Shown here: one piece after another, positions 1 to 6,773 of the stretch
Layout: each line of letters opens with the position of its first letter
Numbering within the stretch: the first letter of the stretch is position 1
Assembly (NCBI GenBank): GCA_001796965.1
Contig: MGOA01000163.1
Location: 1-14,732, forward strand
Source of the DNA: Chloroflexi bacterium RBG_16_64_43
GTDB lineage: Bacteria; Chloroflexota; Anaerolineae; Anaerolineales; RBG-16-64-43
Direction of reading: 5' to 3'
Length of the DNA: 14,732 nt
Program-made: the position numbers and the translations under genes
Notes under the pieces: generated by a model
What the model saw: only the letters and a program-made list of their open reading frames with translations
Databases searched by the model: none
Told to the model about the DNA's origin: nothing

Positions 1-127
1 GCCACCACGTGCGCAGATACTCAAAGCGCAGGAAGGGCATGTTGGCGGCGGACCTCTCGACCAGTGGGTTCCATTCGCGCTCGAGTGAGTCGAATTCCTG
101 ATCGGAGGTCAGACAATCCAATTCCAT
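1..127 (-). CDS. CelD/BioF2-like GNAT acetyltransferase, N-terminal fragment (cut by window edge)
   Basis: Only the first 42 residues are in the window; the gene runs off the left edge. The translation starts MELDCLTSDQEFDSL and continues with LEREWNPL, then PFLRFEYLRTWW. This 'L..eWn.L ... pF.....yl..ww' pattern is typical of the start of the CelD/BcsL and BioF2-like branch of the GNAT fold (Acetyltransf_6), whose members transfer acyl groups to polysaccharides or related envelope compounds. The ATG at 127 is chosen because GGAG lies 9 bases upstream (minus strand, 140-137). An in-frame ATG at 142 is the alternative and would add five residues. It follows the small gene ending at 197 on the same strand with a 69-base gap, so the two may be co-transcribed. 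The family call is from a short N-terminal pattern only and the substrate is unknown. Confidence 0.55.
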   Translation of the reverse strand, partial: MELDCLTSDQEFDSLEREWNPLVERSAANMPFLRFEYLRTWW

Positions 128-196
128 GACGTGGAGCTCCATTCAATGGGCGGGGGGAAGAGCATGGATTCTCCGCGCGAGTCAGGCGCGGGCCAG

Positions 197-433
197 TCAA
201 TCCTCGCCCGGCGTCGCGAGGGCCTCGAGCGCCGAGCGGGCCGCCTCGCGTTGAGAGGGCTGCCACCCCTCGCCCTCGACCATCTGCCTCAAGTGGGCGA
301 GGACGGACGAGCGTTCGGGCGGCGCCAGGCGCGCCCAGGCGCGGCGAATACGGTTTGGGCGTTGTGAAAGCAACCCGGCCCACATGGCCTCGAGGCTCGT
401 TTCGCTGCGTGGTTCGCGCATGGCATGCATCAT
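197..433 (-). CDS. Small conserved-looking helical protein, 78 aa
   Basis: I do not recognise a named family. The 78-residue product (MMHAMREPRSE... to ...EALATPGED) is predicted soluble and helical, rich in Arg, Ala and Glu. Its pattern 'LLSQRPNRIRRAWARL' followed by 'ERSSVLAHLRQMV' and 'GWQPSQREAARSALEAL' looks like short proteins I associate with Chloroflexota, of unknown role. The open frame extends back to 565, but the start at 433 (or ATGs at 430 and 421) is preferred because a TATACT -10 box lies on the minus strand at 460-455. That would give a leader of only about 15 bases with no Shine-Dalgarno, so translation may be nearly leaderless. It precedes the acetyltransferase fragment on the same strand. 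Confidence 0.55.
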   Translation of the reverse strand: MMHAMREPRSETSLEAMWAGLLSQRPNRIRRAWARLAPPERSSVLAHLRQMVEGEGWQPSQREAARSALEALATPGED

Positions 434-454
434 CGCAGGGGCGGGACTTCTGCC

Positions 455-462
455 AGTATAAT
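455..462. promoter_or_regulatory. Overlapping divergent -10 boxes (bidirectional promoter candidate)
   Basis: The plus strand reads TATAAT at 457-462, a perfect -10 hexamer. The minus strand reads TATACT at 460-455. The two boxes share four bases and point in opposite directions, toward the fusion gene at 558 and the small gene at 433. Neither has a convincing -35: at a 17-base spacer the plus side has CGCAGG and the minus side GTGAAT. Confidence 0.5.
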
Positions 463-557
463 CGATTCGATTCCGGCATTCACGGTCTCGAGGCGGGGAT
501 TGCGAGAGTGTTCTCGTATCTTTATGAACCGCCGCGAGGCGAGGTGCGAAGTGTACC

Positions 558-3191
558 ATGGGCACCCATCTGATCCTGACGCACGATCAAGCGGACTTCG
601 ACGCGGTGGCGGCGCTCCTTGCGGCGCGGCTGCTCGAGCCGCAAGCCCAGGCGATTCTGCCGCATCGGCTGAACCGGAATGTGCGGGCGTTCCTGAACTT
701 GTACGGAGAGGATGTGCCGCTGGAGGAGGCGGAGACGCTCAGCAAGACTCCCGTCGAGAAAGTGACTCTGGTGGATGCACAAACGCTGCCCTCCGTGCGG
801 GGCGTGGGGCCGCAGACGCGGGTGCATGTCATCGACCACCATCCGCTGCATCGCCCGCTGCCCGAGGCGTGGACCTCCGACATGACGGACCTGGGCGCCA
901 CGACCACGCTGCTGGTCGAAGCGCTGCGCGAGCGCAATGGGGGGCTGACTCTGGCGGCAGCCACGTTGCTGCTGCTCGGTGTGTATGAAGACACGGGCTC
1001 GCTAAGCTATGCGGGGACGACGCCGCGGGATGTGCAGGCTGCAGCCTGGCTGCTCGAGCACGGAGCCAGCCTCGAGGTGGCGGCTGATTTTCTCAATCAC
1101 CCGCTCTCACGGGAGCAGCAAACGCTGTACGAACGGCTGCTCGAGGCAGCCCAAGTACACGAGATTCAGGGCCTGCGCGTCGTGGTGAGCACGGCCGAAG
1201 CCCCAAGCGAGGTGGAGGAGATCTCTACGCTGGCGCACAAACTGCGGGACCTGTTCGACCCCGAGGCACTCTTTATTCTGGTCGATCTGCACTCGCACGT
1301 TCAACTCGTGGCGCGGGCGACGACCGACCAGATCGACGTGGCGGAGGTTGCGGCGCATTTCGGGGGCGGCGGACACAGCCGGGCTGCGGCTGCACTCGTG
1401 CGCGGGAAGGCCATGGCCGACATCGCGGCCGAACTCATGCGCGTGTTGCCCGAGCACGTGCTTCCCTCGTCGCGCGTTGAATCGATCTATTCGCCCAGCC
1501 CGCAGGTCCTCTCGCCGTCGACCACTATTCCCGAGGCCGCCGAGAGGATGCAGCGCTATGGCTACGAGGGGTTCCCGGTGGTGCACAACGGGCAGGTGGT
1601 GGGCCTGCTGACCCGGCGCGCGGTGGATCGCGCCCTGGCCCACGGCATGAAACGTGCGACTGTGGAAAGCATCATGGAGAGCGGGTCGCACAGCGTGCGC
1701 CCGGAAGATTCGATCTTGCACCTGCAGCGGTTGATGGTCGAACACGGTTGGGGCCAGGTGCCGGTGGTGTCGTCGGACGACGGTCACGTCATCGGCATCG
1801 TCACGCGTACCGATCTGCTCAAGGCGCTCGTCCCGCAACCTGCCGCGGCGCGCCACGCCCTGGGCGAGACGCTGCGCCAGGCCCTGCCGCGGCCGCAATT
1901 GGGTTTGGTGCAGGCCATTGCCGTTGTGGCCGACGAACGCCACGTGCCGGTGTACTTGGTGGGCGGCGTGGTGCGCGACCTGCTGCTCGGCCTGATGCCT
2001 GCGGACCTCGACCTGGTGGTCGAGGGCGACGCCATCGCCCTGGCGCAGGCGGCGGCCGAGCGCTACGGCGGGCGTGTCCGCGGCCACGACCGGTTCGGCA
2101 CAGCCAAGTGGCTGCTCGGAGAGAGCCGGGCCGCATTGGCCGCGGCGCTTAACCTGACGGCCGAGGAAACAACCCGTCTGCCGGAAAACTTCGATCTGGT
2201 TTCAGCCCGCGCTGAATTCTATGCGCGTCCCACCGCGCTTCCGGAAGTTGAACGCGGCAGCCTGAAGCTCGACCTGCATCGGCGCGATTTCACGATCAAC
2301 ACACTGGCTATCTCGCTCAACGCCGAACGCTTCGGCGTGCTTTACGATTATTGGGGCGGGCTGCGCGATCTCGAGGAGAAGCGCATCCGCGTCATGCATT
2401 CGATCTCCTTCGTCGATGACCCGACGCGCATCCTGCGCGCCATCCGCCTCGAGCAACGGCTGAGCTTCGCGCTTGAACAACGCACGCGCGAATTGATCGA
2501 TCAGGCGCTACCGCTCCTGGGCCGTGTCAGCGGCGATCGCCTGCGCCACGAGTTGGAAGCCATCTTCGACGAAATGGACCCCGGCAAGAGTCTGGCGCGC
2601 CTTGAAGAGATGGGCGTGCTGGCGGCCATCGACCCCGGGTTGTGCTGGACCGAAGCACAGGCACGCTGGGTGTCGGCGGCCGTGGGCCGCATGCCCCAGG
2701 TGGCCGGCAACCTGGGGCTGCCTGCCCCTGACGAGATCTGGCTGGCTGGGTGGATGCATTCATTGCCGGCTGAGGTGGGTGAGCGGGTGATGGCACGATT
2801 TAGCCTTCCGCAACGCCGCGCCGAGATCGTGCGCGAGGCACGCAAAGTGCTGGCAGCCCTTGCCGCCACACCGCCCGAGGCGCGCGCCAGCCAGGTGGTC
2901 CAGAGGCTGGAAGAGTGTTCATTGCCGACTCTTGCGTTGGCCTACGTCGTAGGTGAACAGGATCTGGCCCGCGCGCACATTGCGCGCTACGTTGGGCAAT
3001 TGCGCCACGTGCGTCCGAGCGCGGATGGTGAGACGTTGCGTGCGCGCGGGTTACCGCCCGGGCCCGCCTACCGGGCGATCCTGCGCGAACTGCGCGCCGC
3101 CTGGCTCGACGGCGAAGTGCGTAACGCTGCCGAGGAATCTGCCTGGCTCGAACGACGGCTGGCCTCAGAGCCCACGGGTGCCGCGGCATGA
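558..3191 (+). CDS. DHH phosphoesterase - CBS pair - tRNA nucleotidyltransferase fusion (A-adding/CCA-adding type)
   Basis: An 877-aa fusion. Residues 1-300 are a DHH/DHHA1 phosphoesterase of the nanoRNase/c-di-AMP hydrolase superfamily with its metal-site motifs intact: H9-D13-D15, D73, DHH 93-95, D145 and GGGGH 269-273. Residues 310-425 are two CBS modules, which usually bind adenine nucleotides. Residues 463-640 are a class II nucleotidyltransferase: GG 469-470, RD 473-474, D483/D485 for metal, RRDFTIN 575-581 and DDPTRILRAIR 620-630, followed by helical neck and tail regions to the C-terminus. Such fusions are known in bacteria such as Aquifex, where a split pair of enzymes adds CC and then A to tRNA ends, so A addition is plausible. 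Nucleotide specificity cannot be read here. About 25 extra residues (roughly 519-545) lie between the metal motif and RRDFT. The start has GAGG 13 bases upstream. The stop overlaps the next gene's ATG. Confidence 0.9.
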   Translation: MGTHLILTHDQADFDAVAALLAARLLEPQAQAILPHRLNRNVRAFLNLYGEDVPLEEAETLSKTPVEKVTLVDAQTLPSVRGVGPQTRVHVIDHHPLHRPLPEAWTSDMTDLGATTTLLVEALRERNGGLTLAAATLLLLGVYEDTGSLSYAGTTPRDVQAAAWLLEHGASLEVAADFLNHPLSREQQTLYERLLEAAQVHEIQGLRVVVSTAEAPSEVEEISTLAHKLRDLFDPEALFILVDLHSHVQLVARATTDQIDVAEVAAHFGGGGHSRAAAALVRGKAMADIAAELMRVLPEHVLPSSRVESIYSPSPQVLSPSTTIPEAAERMQRYGYEGFPVVHNGQVVGLLTRRAVDRALAHGMKRATVESIMESGSHSVRPEDSILHLQRLMVEHGWGQVPVVSSDDGHVIGIVTRTDLLKALVPQPAAARHALGETLRQALPRPQLGLVQAIAVVADERHVPVYLVGGVVRDLLLGLMPADLDLVVEGDAIALAQAAAERYGGRVRGHDRFGTAKWLLGESRAALAAALNLTAEETTRLPENFDLVSARAEFYARPTALPEVERGSLKLDLHRRDFTINTLAISLNAERFGVLYDYWGGLRDLEEKRIRVMHSISFVDDPTRILRAIRLEQRLSFALEQRTRELIDQALPLLGRVSGDRLRHELEAIFDEMDPGKSLARLEEMGVLAAIDPGLCWTEAQARWVSAAVGRMPQVAGNLGLPAPDEIWLAGWMHSLPAEVGERVMARFSLPQRRAEIVREARKVLAALAATPPEARASQVVQRLEECSLPTLALAYVVGEQDLARAHIARYVGQLRHVRPSADGETLRARGLPPGPAYRAILRELRAAWLDGEVRNAAEESAWLERRLASEPTGAAA

Positions 3192-3706
3192 CCCAGTCGA
3201 CCCCGCTACGAGAGTTCATCATTCGGCCGCTGCGCGAGGAGGAACTGCCAGCACTCGAATGGGATGGCGAATACGCGCACTTCAGGCACCTCTTCCGTCA
3301 ATCCTTCGAAGAGATGCAGCTTGGGCAAAGGGTCATGCTGGTGGCGACTGCGGCCGGTTCGGGCGTGCTGGCCGGTCAGGTCTTCATCCAATTCATTAGC
3401 AGTGACCCGAAGTACGCCGACGGCGCCTCTCGCGGATACCTCTACGCGCTGCGGGTGAAGCCCGAATACCAGAACCGCGGCCTGGGCCGGCAGCTCATCC
3501 AGGCGGCCGAAGAGCAGCTACGCGGGCGCGCGATGGAGGTGTCGACGATTGGGGTGGCCAAAGACAACTTGCGCGCGCAGAGGCTGTACGAGCGAATGGG
3601 TTATGAAATCGTCGGGGAAGACCCCGGGCGATGGACCTACGTTGACCATCACGGGCGCCTGCGCGAAGTAAACGAGCCCTCGTGGCTCATGGCCCACGTG
3701 TTGTGA
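3188..3706 (+). CDS. GNAT family N-acetyltransferase, 172 aa
   Basis: A single-domain GCN5-related acetyltransferase that would transfer an acetyl group from acetyl-CoA to an amine. The core is visible at residues 84-143: strand YLYALRVKPEYQ, the acetyl-CoA pyrophosphate loop QNRGLGR (95-101), helix QLIQAAEEQL, then IGVAKDNLRAQRLYERMGYE, which carries the usual N..A..LYe..GF/Y signature of RimI-like enzymes. The substrate cannot be deduced; protein N-termini, amino acids and small amines are all possible. The ATG overlaps the preceding stop (ATGA), so it is translationally coupled to the nucleotidyltransferase fusion. The C-terminal tail (from about residue 145) contains a His pair (YVDHHG) and ends in MAHVL. 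Length is typical for the family. Confidence 0.9.
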   Translation: MTQSTPLREFIIRPLREEELPALEWDGEYAHFRHLFRQSFEEMQLGQRVMLVATAAGSGVLAGQVFIQFISSDPKYADGASRGYLYALRVKPEYQNRGLGRQLIQAAEEQLRGRAMEVSTIGVAKDNLRAQRLYERMGYEIVGEDPGRWTYVDHHGRLREVNEPSWLMAHVL

Positions 3707-3765
3707 GGGGACTCGACCCGGCGCGAGCCGGGCGGTTGATGGAGCTGCATCCGAGGGAGGCTGAA

Positions 3766-4092
3766 ATGCGCGGGTTGGCTGGGTGGGGTTGGCTGCTTAT
3801 CCTGGCTGGTACGCTGCTCTTTGTGAGCGCGCTAGGGTTGCTGCCGTTTGGGCTGAGCCGCTACGAACCGCTGGTTCTTCCGCTGCTGGTCGTCGCTGCA
3901 GGAGTCGCCGTGCTCATTCGGTCGGCACGCCATCGGCGAGGAATAGCGGCCGGTGTTGTGCTCGTCGCAGCGGGCGCCTTCTGGGGGGCCTCACGCCTGG
4001 GGCTTGTCCGCGACGCGATGTTCTGGCCGATCCTGCTGATCGCGCTCGGCCTCGCGCTGGTGTTCCAACCCCTCGTGATGCGCGAGGGATAA
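3766..4092 (+). CDS. Small LiaF-TM/DUF5668-like membrane protein, 108 aa
   Basis: Four hydrophobic segments fill almost the whole protein, at about residues 7-26, 33-53, 61-78 and 86-102, with a basic SARHRR loop between the second and third. The repeated 'GLLLIAAGxxFL' style with a WPxLLIxLGLxLxF ending (here MFWPILLIALGLALVF) resembles the DUF5668/LiaF transmembrane module found in envelope-stress proteins. The frame is open from 3682, overlapping the acetyltransferase, but the start at 3766 is chosen because GGGAGG (3755-3760) sits 5 bases ahead and the product then starts directly at the first membrane segment. It is the last gene of the plus-strand cluster and ends 35 bases before a strong terminator hairpin. 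Function is inferred from topology and a weak family resemblance only. Confidence 0.7.
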   Translation: MRGLAGWGWLLILAGTLLFVSALGLLPFGLSRYEPLVLPLLVVAAGVAVLIRSARHRRGIAAGVVLVAAGAFWGASRLGLVRDAMFWPILLIALGLALVFQPLVMREG

Positions 4093-4126
4093 CTGCAGTG
4101 GGCGAGCCTAAGCGTGTCGACAATTC

Positions 4127-4162
4127 AAACGCCCGGGCCACTCCCGGGCGTTTGCTTTCGTT
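4127..4162 (+). terminator. Strong intrinsic terminator between convergent genes
   Basis: AAACGCCCGGG (4127-4137), a CCACT loop and CCCGGGCGTTT (4143-4153) form a perfect 11-bp stem, followed by GCTTTCGTT. It closes the plus-strand cluster. Because the stem itself ends in AAA/TTT it could also stop minus-strand transcripts from the PspC gene, which ends at 4182. Confidence 0.85.
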
Positions 4163-4181
4163 CAGTGCGGTTGACTGCCGC

Positions 4182-4412
4182 TCACGCCGAGGCGATGGGG
4201 CCTGAGGCCGTAGCGGGTTCCGGTTCGCTGGGGACGACGATCAGCATGATGATGTACGCCAACAGGCCAGGCCCTCCCGCCAAAGCGGTCACGACGAACA
4301 ACAGCCGGACGAGGGTTGGATCGATATCGAAATACTCACCGAGCCCGCCGCACACGCCGCCGACCATGCGCTGGGAGCGCGAGCGATAGAGTCGTCGAAC
4401 GTTCTCAGTCAT
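4182..4412 (-). CDS. PspC domain protein, 76 aa
   Basis: A minimal PspC-domain protein. In proteobacteria PspC is an inner-membrane sensor of the phage-shock (envelope stress) response; stand-alone short copies in other phyla are of less certain function. Visible features are RRLYRSRSQRMVGGVCGGL at residues 6-24, then GEYFDIDPTLVRLLFV, the family signature 'G.c.GLa.yf.iDp..vRl.fv'. One or two membrane segments follow (about 35-60, VTALAGGPGLLAYIIMLIVVP). The tail after VVPSEPEP is short and polar. The start at 4412 has an excellent Shine-Dalgarno AAGGAG (minus strand, 4426-4421) 8 bases ahead. It follows the M28 gene by 77 bases on the same strand and is probably the last gene of the radA cluster. 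Confidence 0.92.
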   Translation of the reverse strand: MTENVRRLYRSRSQRMVGGVCGGLGEYFDIDPTLVRLLFVVTALAGGPGLLAYIIMLIVVPSEPEPATASGPIASA

Positions 4413-4489
4413 CGCAGTCTCTCCTTGAAAGGGTGTCGTGTCAAGGAGATATACGCGCCGGGCGGGGCTGGGTTGCGCCTCCACCGAAG

Positions 4490-5692
4490 CTAGCCGGCCG
4501 CTTGATTGTCGAGGGCACGGATGTAGGCCGTTGTGAAGGCAAAGGCGCGCTCGAGCACTTCCACATCCATCTTGTCGAAGGTGTCGGCCACCATGTGCCA
4601 CCAGGGCGCCTCGCCGTGCGGGCCCCACCCGGAAAGGGTGATGGCTGGAATTCCCAGACGGAGTGCGTCGGCCATCTCGGTGTTTCCGCCGCTGACAACA
4701 GTCGAGTGGGCCTTCCATTGCGGGTGCTCGCTGGCAACCTGCTGCGCCAGGCGCACCATCCCGGCATCGGCATGGAAGGGAATGAGAATGCCCTCACGCA
4801 CCAGCCACGAAGGACCCGCGCACCCCAGCATCTCGAAGGCGATGGTTTTGGGGCGCAGCAGTTGGCGGGCATAGCGGCGGAAGAAGTCGATGGCCCCGTA
4901 GTGCTGTACTTCCTCGCAACCGGTAAGCGCATACCACAAGCGCGTGTGCTGCAGAGGCCTCTCCGTGAACTCGCGCGCGAGCGTGAGCACCAACCCCGCG
5001 CCGGTGGCATTGTCGTTGGCCCCGTGGCTAAAGGGAGTCGAATCGGCCTGGAGGCACATCGCCGCTAGCAGCACAGCGCCGACCGCGCTGGGAATCGTCG
5101 CTGGCCATATCCACCCCCAAGCGGTGATCGCGCCGAGCCCATACAAAAGGATCTGCGCGGCGAACAGAACGAAGGCCGCTGTGGTAAACAAGCGGTAGGC
5201 AGCCAGCCAGCGCGGGCCAGAAAAGATGATCGGCGTGCGGTGCGAATCCACATGGCCGATCAGCACCAGGTCCGCGCGGTGCTCCCCGCGCGGTTTCTGT
5301 TCGGCCACGGCATTCTGGCTTGTGCCCTTGGGAACGATGCGGCGCAGGAGGTTGTCGCGGAAGCTGAGTTCCATGAGATCCGAGAGCAGCGCCACCGCGC
5401 TGAGCGTAGCCGCGATCACGGCGGTCAGTCGTCCGCTCAGGGGATAGACCACAAAAGATGCCAACATGAGGGCCGATGCCAGAAGATGGGGCGCGTAGAT
5501 CGAACGTGCGCTCCGAAAAAAGTCGATGCGCGGCGCAAGCCCGATGCGGGTCAGGCTCTCGGCGCAGTATTGGGTCCCGCGGCGCTCGCCTTCCCGGGTC
5601 GAGCCGCGCGGTCCGATCTCGGCGGCCAGGACCCGTATGTGCTTGAGCCACTCGGTCACGCGGACGGACGAGATGCCAGGATGGAAGGCCAT
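4490..5692 (-). CDS. M28-family zinc aminopeptidase with transmembrane hairpin insertions, 400 aa
   Basis: A di-zinc exopeptidase of family M28. The metal and catalytic residues are in order: H147 and D149 in GHVDSH, bridging D227 in GANDNATG, general base E260 and ligand E261 in TGCEEV, E287 in AFEML (usually Asp) and H366 in HMVADT. It would remove N-terminal amino acids from peptides. No signal peptide is seen. Instead two hydrophobic pairs interrupt the fold, at about 68-84 with 88-107, and 164-185 with 189-212; each pair would cross the membrane and return, leaving both catalytic halves on one side. The start at 5692 has GGGGAG (minus strand, 5704-5699) 6 bases ahead and lies 14 bases after the M14 stop, so the two are very likely co-transcribed. 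Which side of the membrane the active site faces is not determined. Confidence 0.88.
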   Translation of the reverse strand: MAFHPGISSVRVTEWLKHIRVLAAEIGPRGSTREGERRGTQYCAESLTRIGLAPRIDFFRSARSIYAPHLLASALMLASFVVYPLSGRLTAVIAATLSAVALLSDLMELSFRDNLLRRIVPKGTSQNAVAEQKPRGEHRADLVLIGHVDSHRTPIIFSGPRWLAAYRLFTTAAFVLFAAQILLYGLGAITAWGWIWPATIPSAVGAVLLAAMCLQADSTPFSHGANDNATGAGLVLTLAREFTERPLQHTRLWYALTGCEEVQHYGAIDFFRRYARQLLRPKTIAFEMLGCAGPSWLVREGILIPFHADAGMVRLAQQVASEHPQWKAHSTVVSGGNTEMADALRLGIPAITLSGWGPHGEAPWWHMVADTFDKMDVEVLERAFAFTTAYIRALDNQAAG

Positions 5693-5706
5693 GACGTACT
5701 CCCCAC

Positions 5707-6726
5707 TCAGAGATTACTTGCGCCACGCAAGTAAGGCGGCGAGCACCAGCAGGTTCTGGTCAAATCCGTGTGCTCGTGATCGGTCAGCTCGAGATCTACA
5801 GCGGCGATGCCCTGCAGCGATGACCAATCTGCAAACTGGCCGGTGTACTCGCAGCCGGTCTTGATCGGCGGGTAAGGGTAGTCGCTGACTGCGGCCAGTG
5901 CCTCGGCCAGGCTCACCGAGCGCGCGTAAGGGGGCATACCCCCGGGGAGAATGCCGAGCGCCGCGCTGTGGACACTGATGATCGCCTCCGGCTTCTCGGC
6001 CACGATGAAACGCCGCAGCCATATGACTTCGGGTTCCGATCCGGGCCCGTCGCCACCGTTAAGCGGATACCCGCTCCAGCACCCTTTTAGTGGCCACTGC
6101 TCCACCCAATCGGGGGTTTTCCAGTTGCGGTTGAGGTCCACATTGTGCGCATTGCCGCGGCTGTCCGAGCCGCGTCCGCGGGCCAGGCCATCCGGATTGA
6201 CTACCCGCAGCAGGATCAAAGTGTTCTCGGGCGGGATGAGCTCCGGGTGCTGAGAGAGATGGGCGATCAATTCGTCGGCCAAGGCCACCGTATTCCATTC
6301 GCTGCCGCCGTGGATGCCGAACACCATCAGCCGTTTGAGCGGCCCGTTGCCAAATGTGAATACTTGCAGGGGCCGCCCCTCAACCGAATGGCCGATGACA
6401 CTCGAGGCAGGCGTAGGCGCGAGGCTGGGCGTGGGCGAGGGCGTCGGCGTTTGGGTATCGGGTACGGCGGTCGGTGAGGCGGGCACGGGTGAGGGGCTGG
6501 GCGTGAGCGTGGGCGAAGGCGTCGGCAATGGCGTTGGCGTGGTGGTCTGAGTGGGCTGGGGCCGGAGCGTCGCGGAGGCGGTCGGAACGGGCGCCCCGAA
6601 GGAAAACACGTTGCCGAAGCCGCCGCGCAAGAAGGCGAACGCCAGTGCGGCCAGGCCGATCACATTGAGGACCCATACCAGGACAACGACTCGACCGAAG
6701 GTGCGCCAACGATTCTGATTCGCCAA
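5707..6726 (-). CDS. Membrane-anchored M14 zinc carboxypeptidase with Pro/Thr-rich stalk, 339 aa
   Basis: A secreted or surface-anchored metallocarboxypeptidase. Residues 12-33 are one hydrophobic segment after a basic N-terminus (uncleaved signal anchor). Residues 47-107 form a stalk of Pro, Thr and Ser. The catalytic domain follows: HGGSE 139-143 (zinc His and Glu), N195...NRNW 199-202 (N and R that bind the substrate carboxylate), SVHS with zinc ligand H253, and DLELTDHE with the catalytic Glu at 313. The zinc motif has one residue more than the classic HxxE, as I recall from Chloroflexota homologues. The start is TTG at 6726, with GAGG (minus strand, 6735-6732) 5 bases ahead; no ATG exists before the anchor. 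It lies 47 bases after radA and 14 before the M28 gene. Specificity (peptidoglycan peptides or proteins) is not readable. Confidence 0.87.
   Translation of the reverse strand: MANQNRWRTFGRVVVLVWVLNVIGLAALAFAFLRGGFGNVFSFGAPVPTASATLRPQPTQTTTPTPLPTPSPTLTPSPSPVPASPTAVPDTQTPTPSPTPSLAPTPASSVIGHSVEGRPLQVFTFGNGPLKRLMVFGIHGGSEWNTVALADELIAHLSQHPELIPPENTLILLRVVNPDGLARGRGSDSRGNAHNVDLNRNWKTPDWVEQWPLKGCWSGYPLNGGDGPGSEPEVIWLRRFIVAEKPEAIISVHSAALGILPGGMPPYARSVSLAEALAAVSDYPYPPIKTGCEYTGQFADWSSLQGIAAVDLELTDHEHTDLTRTCWCSPPYLRGASNL
6406..6588 (-). repeat. Low-complexity Pro/Thr/Ser stalk coding repeat
   Basis: About 60 codons encode repeating TPTPSPTP-type dipeptides. On the plus strand this appears as an irregular run of GGGCGTGGGCGAGGGCG-like units. 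It forms the flexible stalk between the membrane anchor and catalytic domain of the M14 peptidase and is a likely site of length variation by slippage. Confidence 0.8.
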
Positions 6727-6773
6727 GGTTGCCTCACACGTTGGGATTGCGTTGGAGCGGACCAGGGCGTGGA

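Noticed and set aside
1107..2087. A 326-codon open frame on the minus strand inside the nucleotidyltransferase fusion gene
   Set aside because: Its translation is rich in His, Arg and Gln with no recognisable motif, and it is antisense to a gene with intact domains. It is a by-product of GC-rich codon use.
4316..5068. A 250-codon plus-strand open frame across the PspC and M28 genes
   Set aside because: Low-complexity Arg/Gly/His text, no ribosome site, and it is opposite two well-supported genes.
6406..6588. GGGCG-type tandem pattern that might be a CRISPR array or minisatellite
   Set aside because: Units are irregular, have no spacers, and translate in frame to the Pro/Thr stalk of the M14 peptidase.
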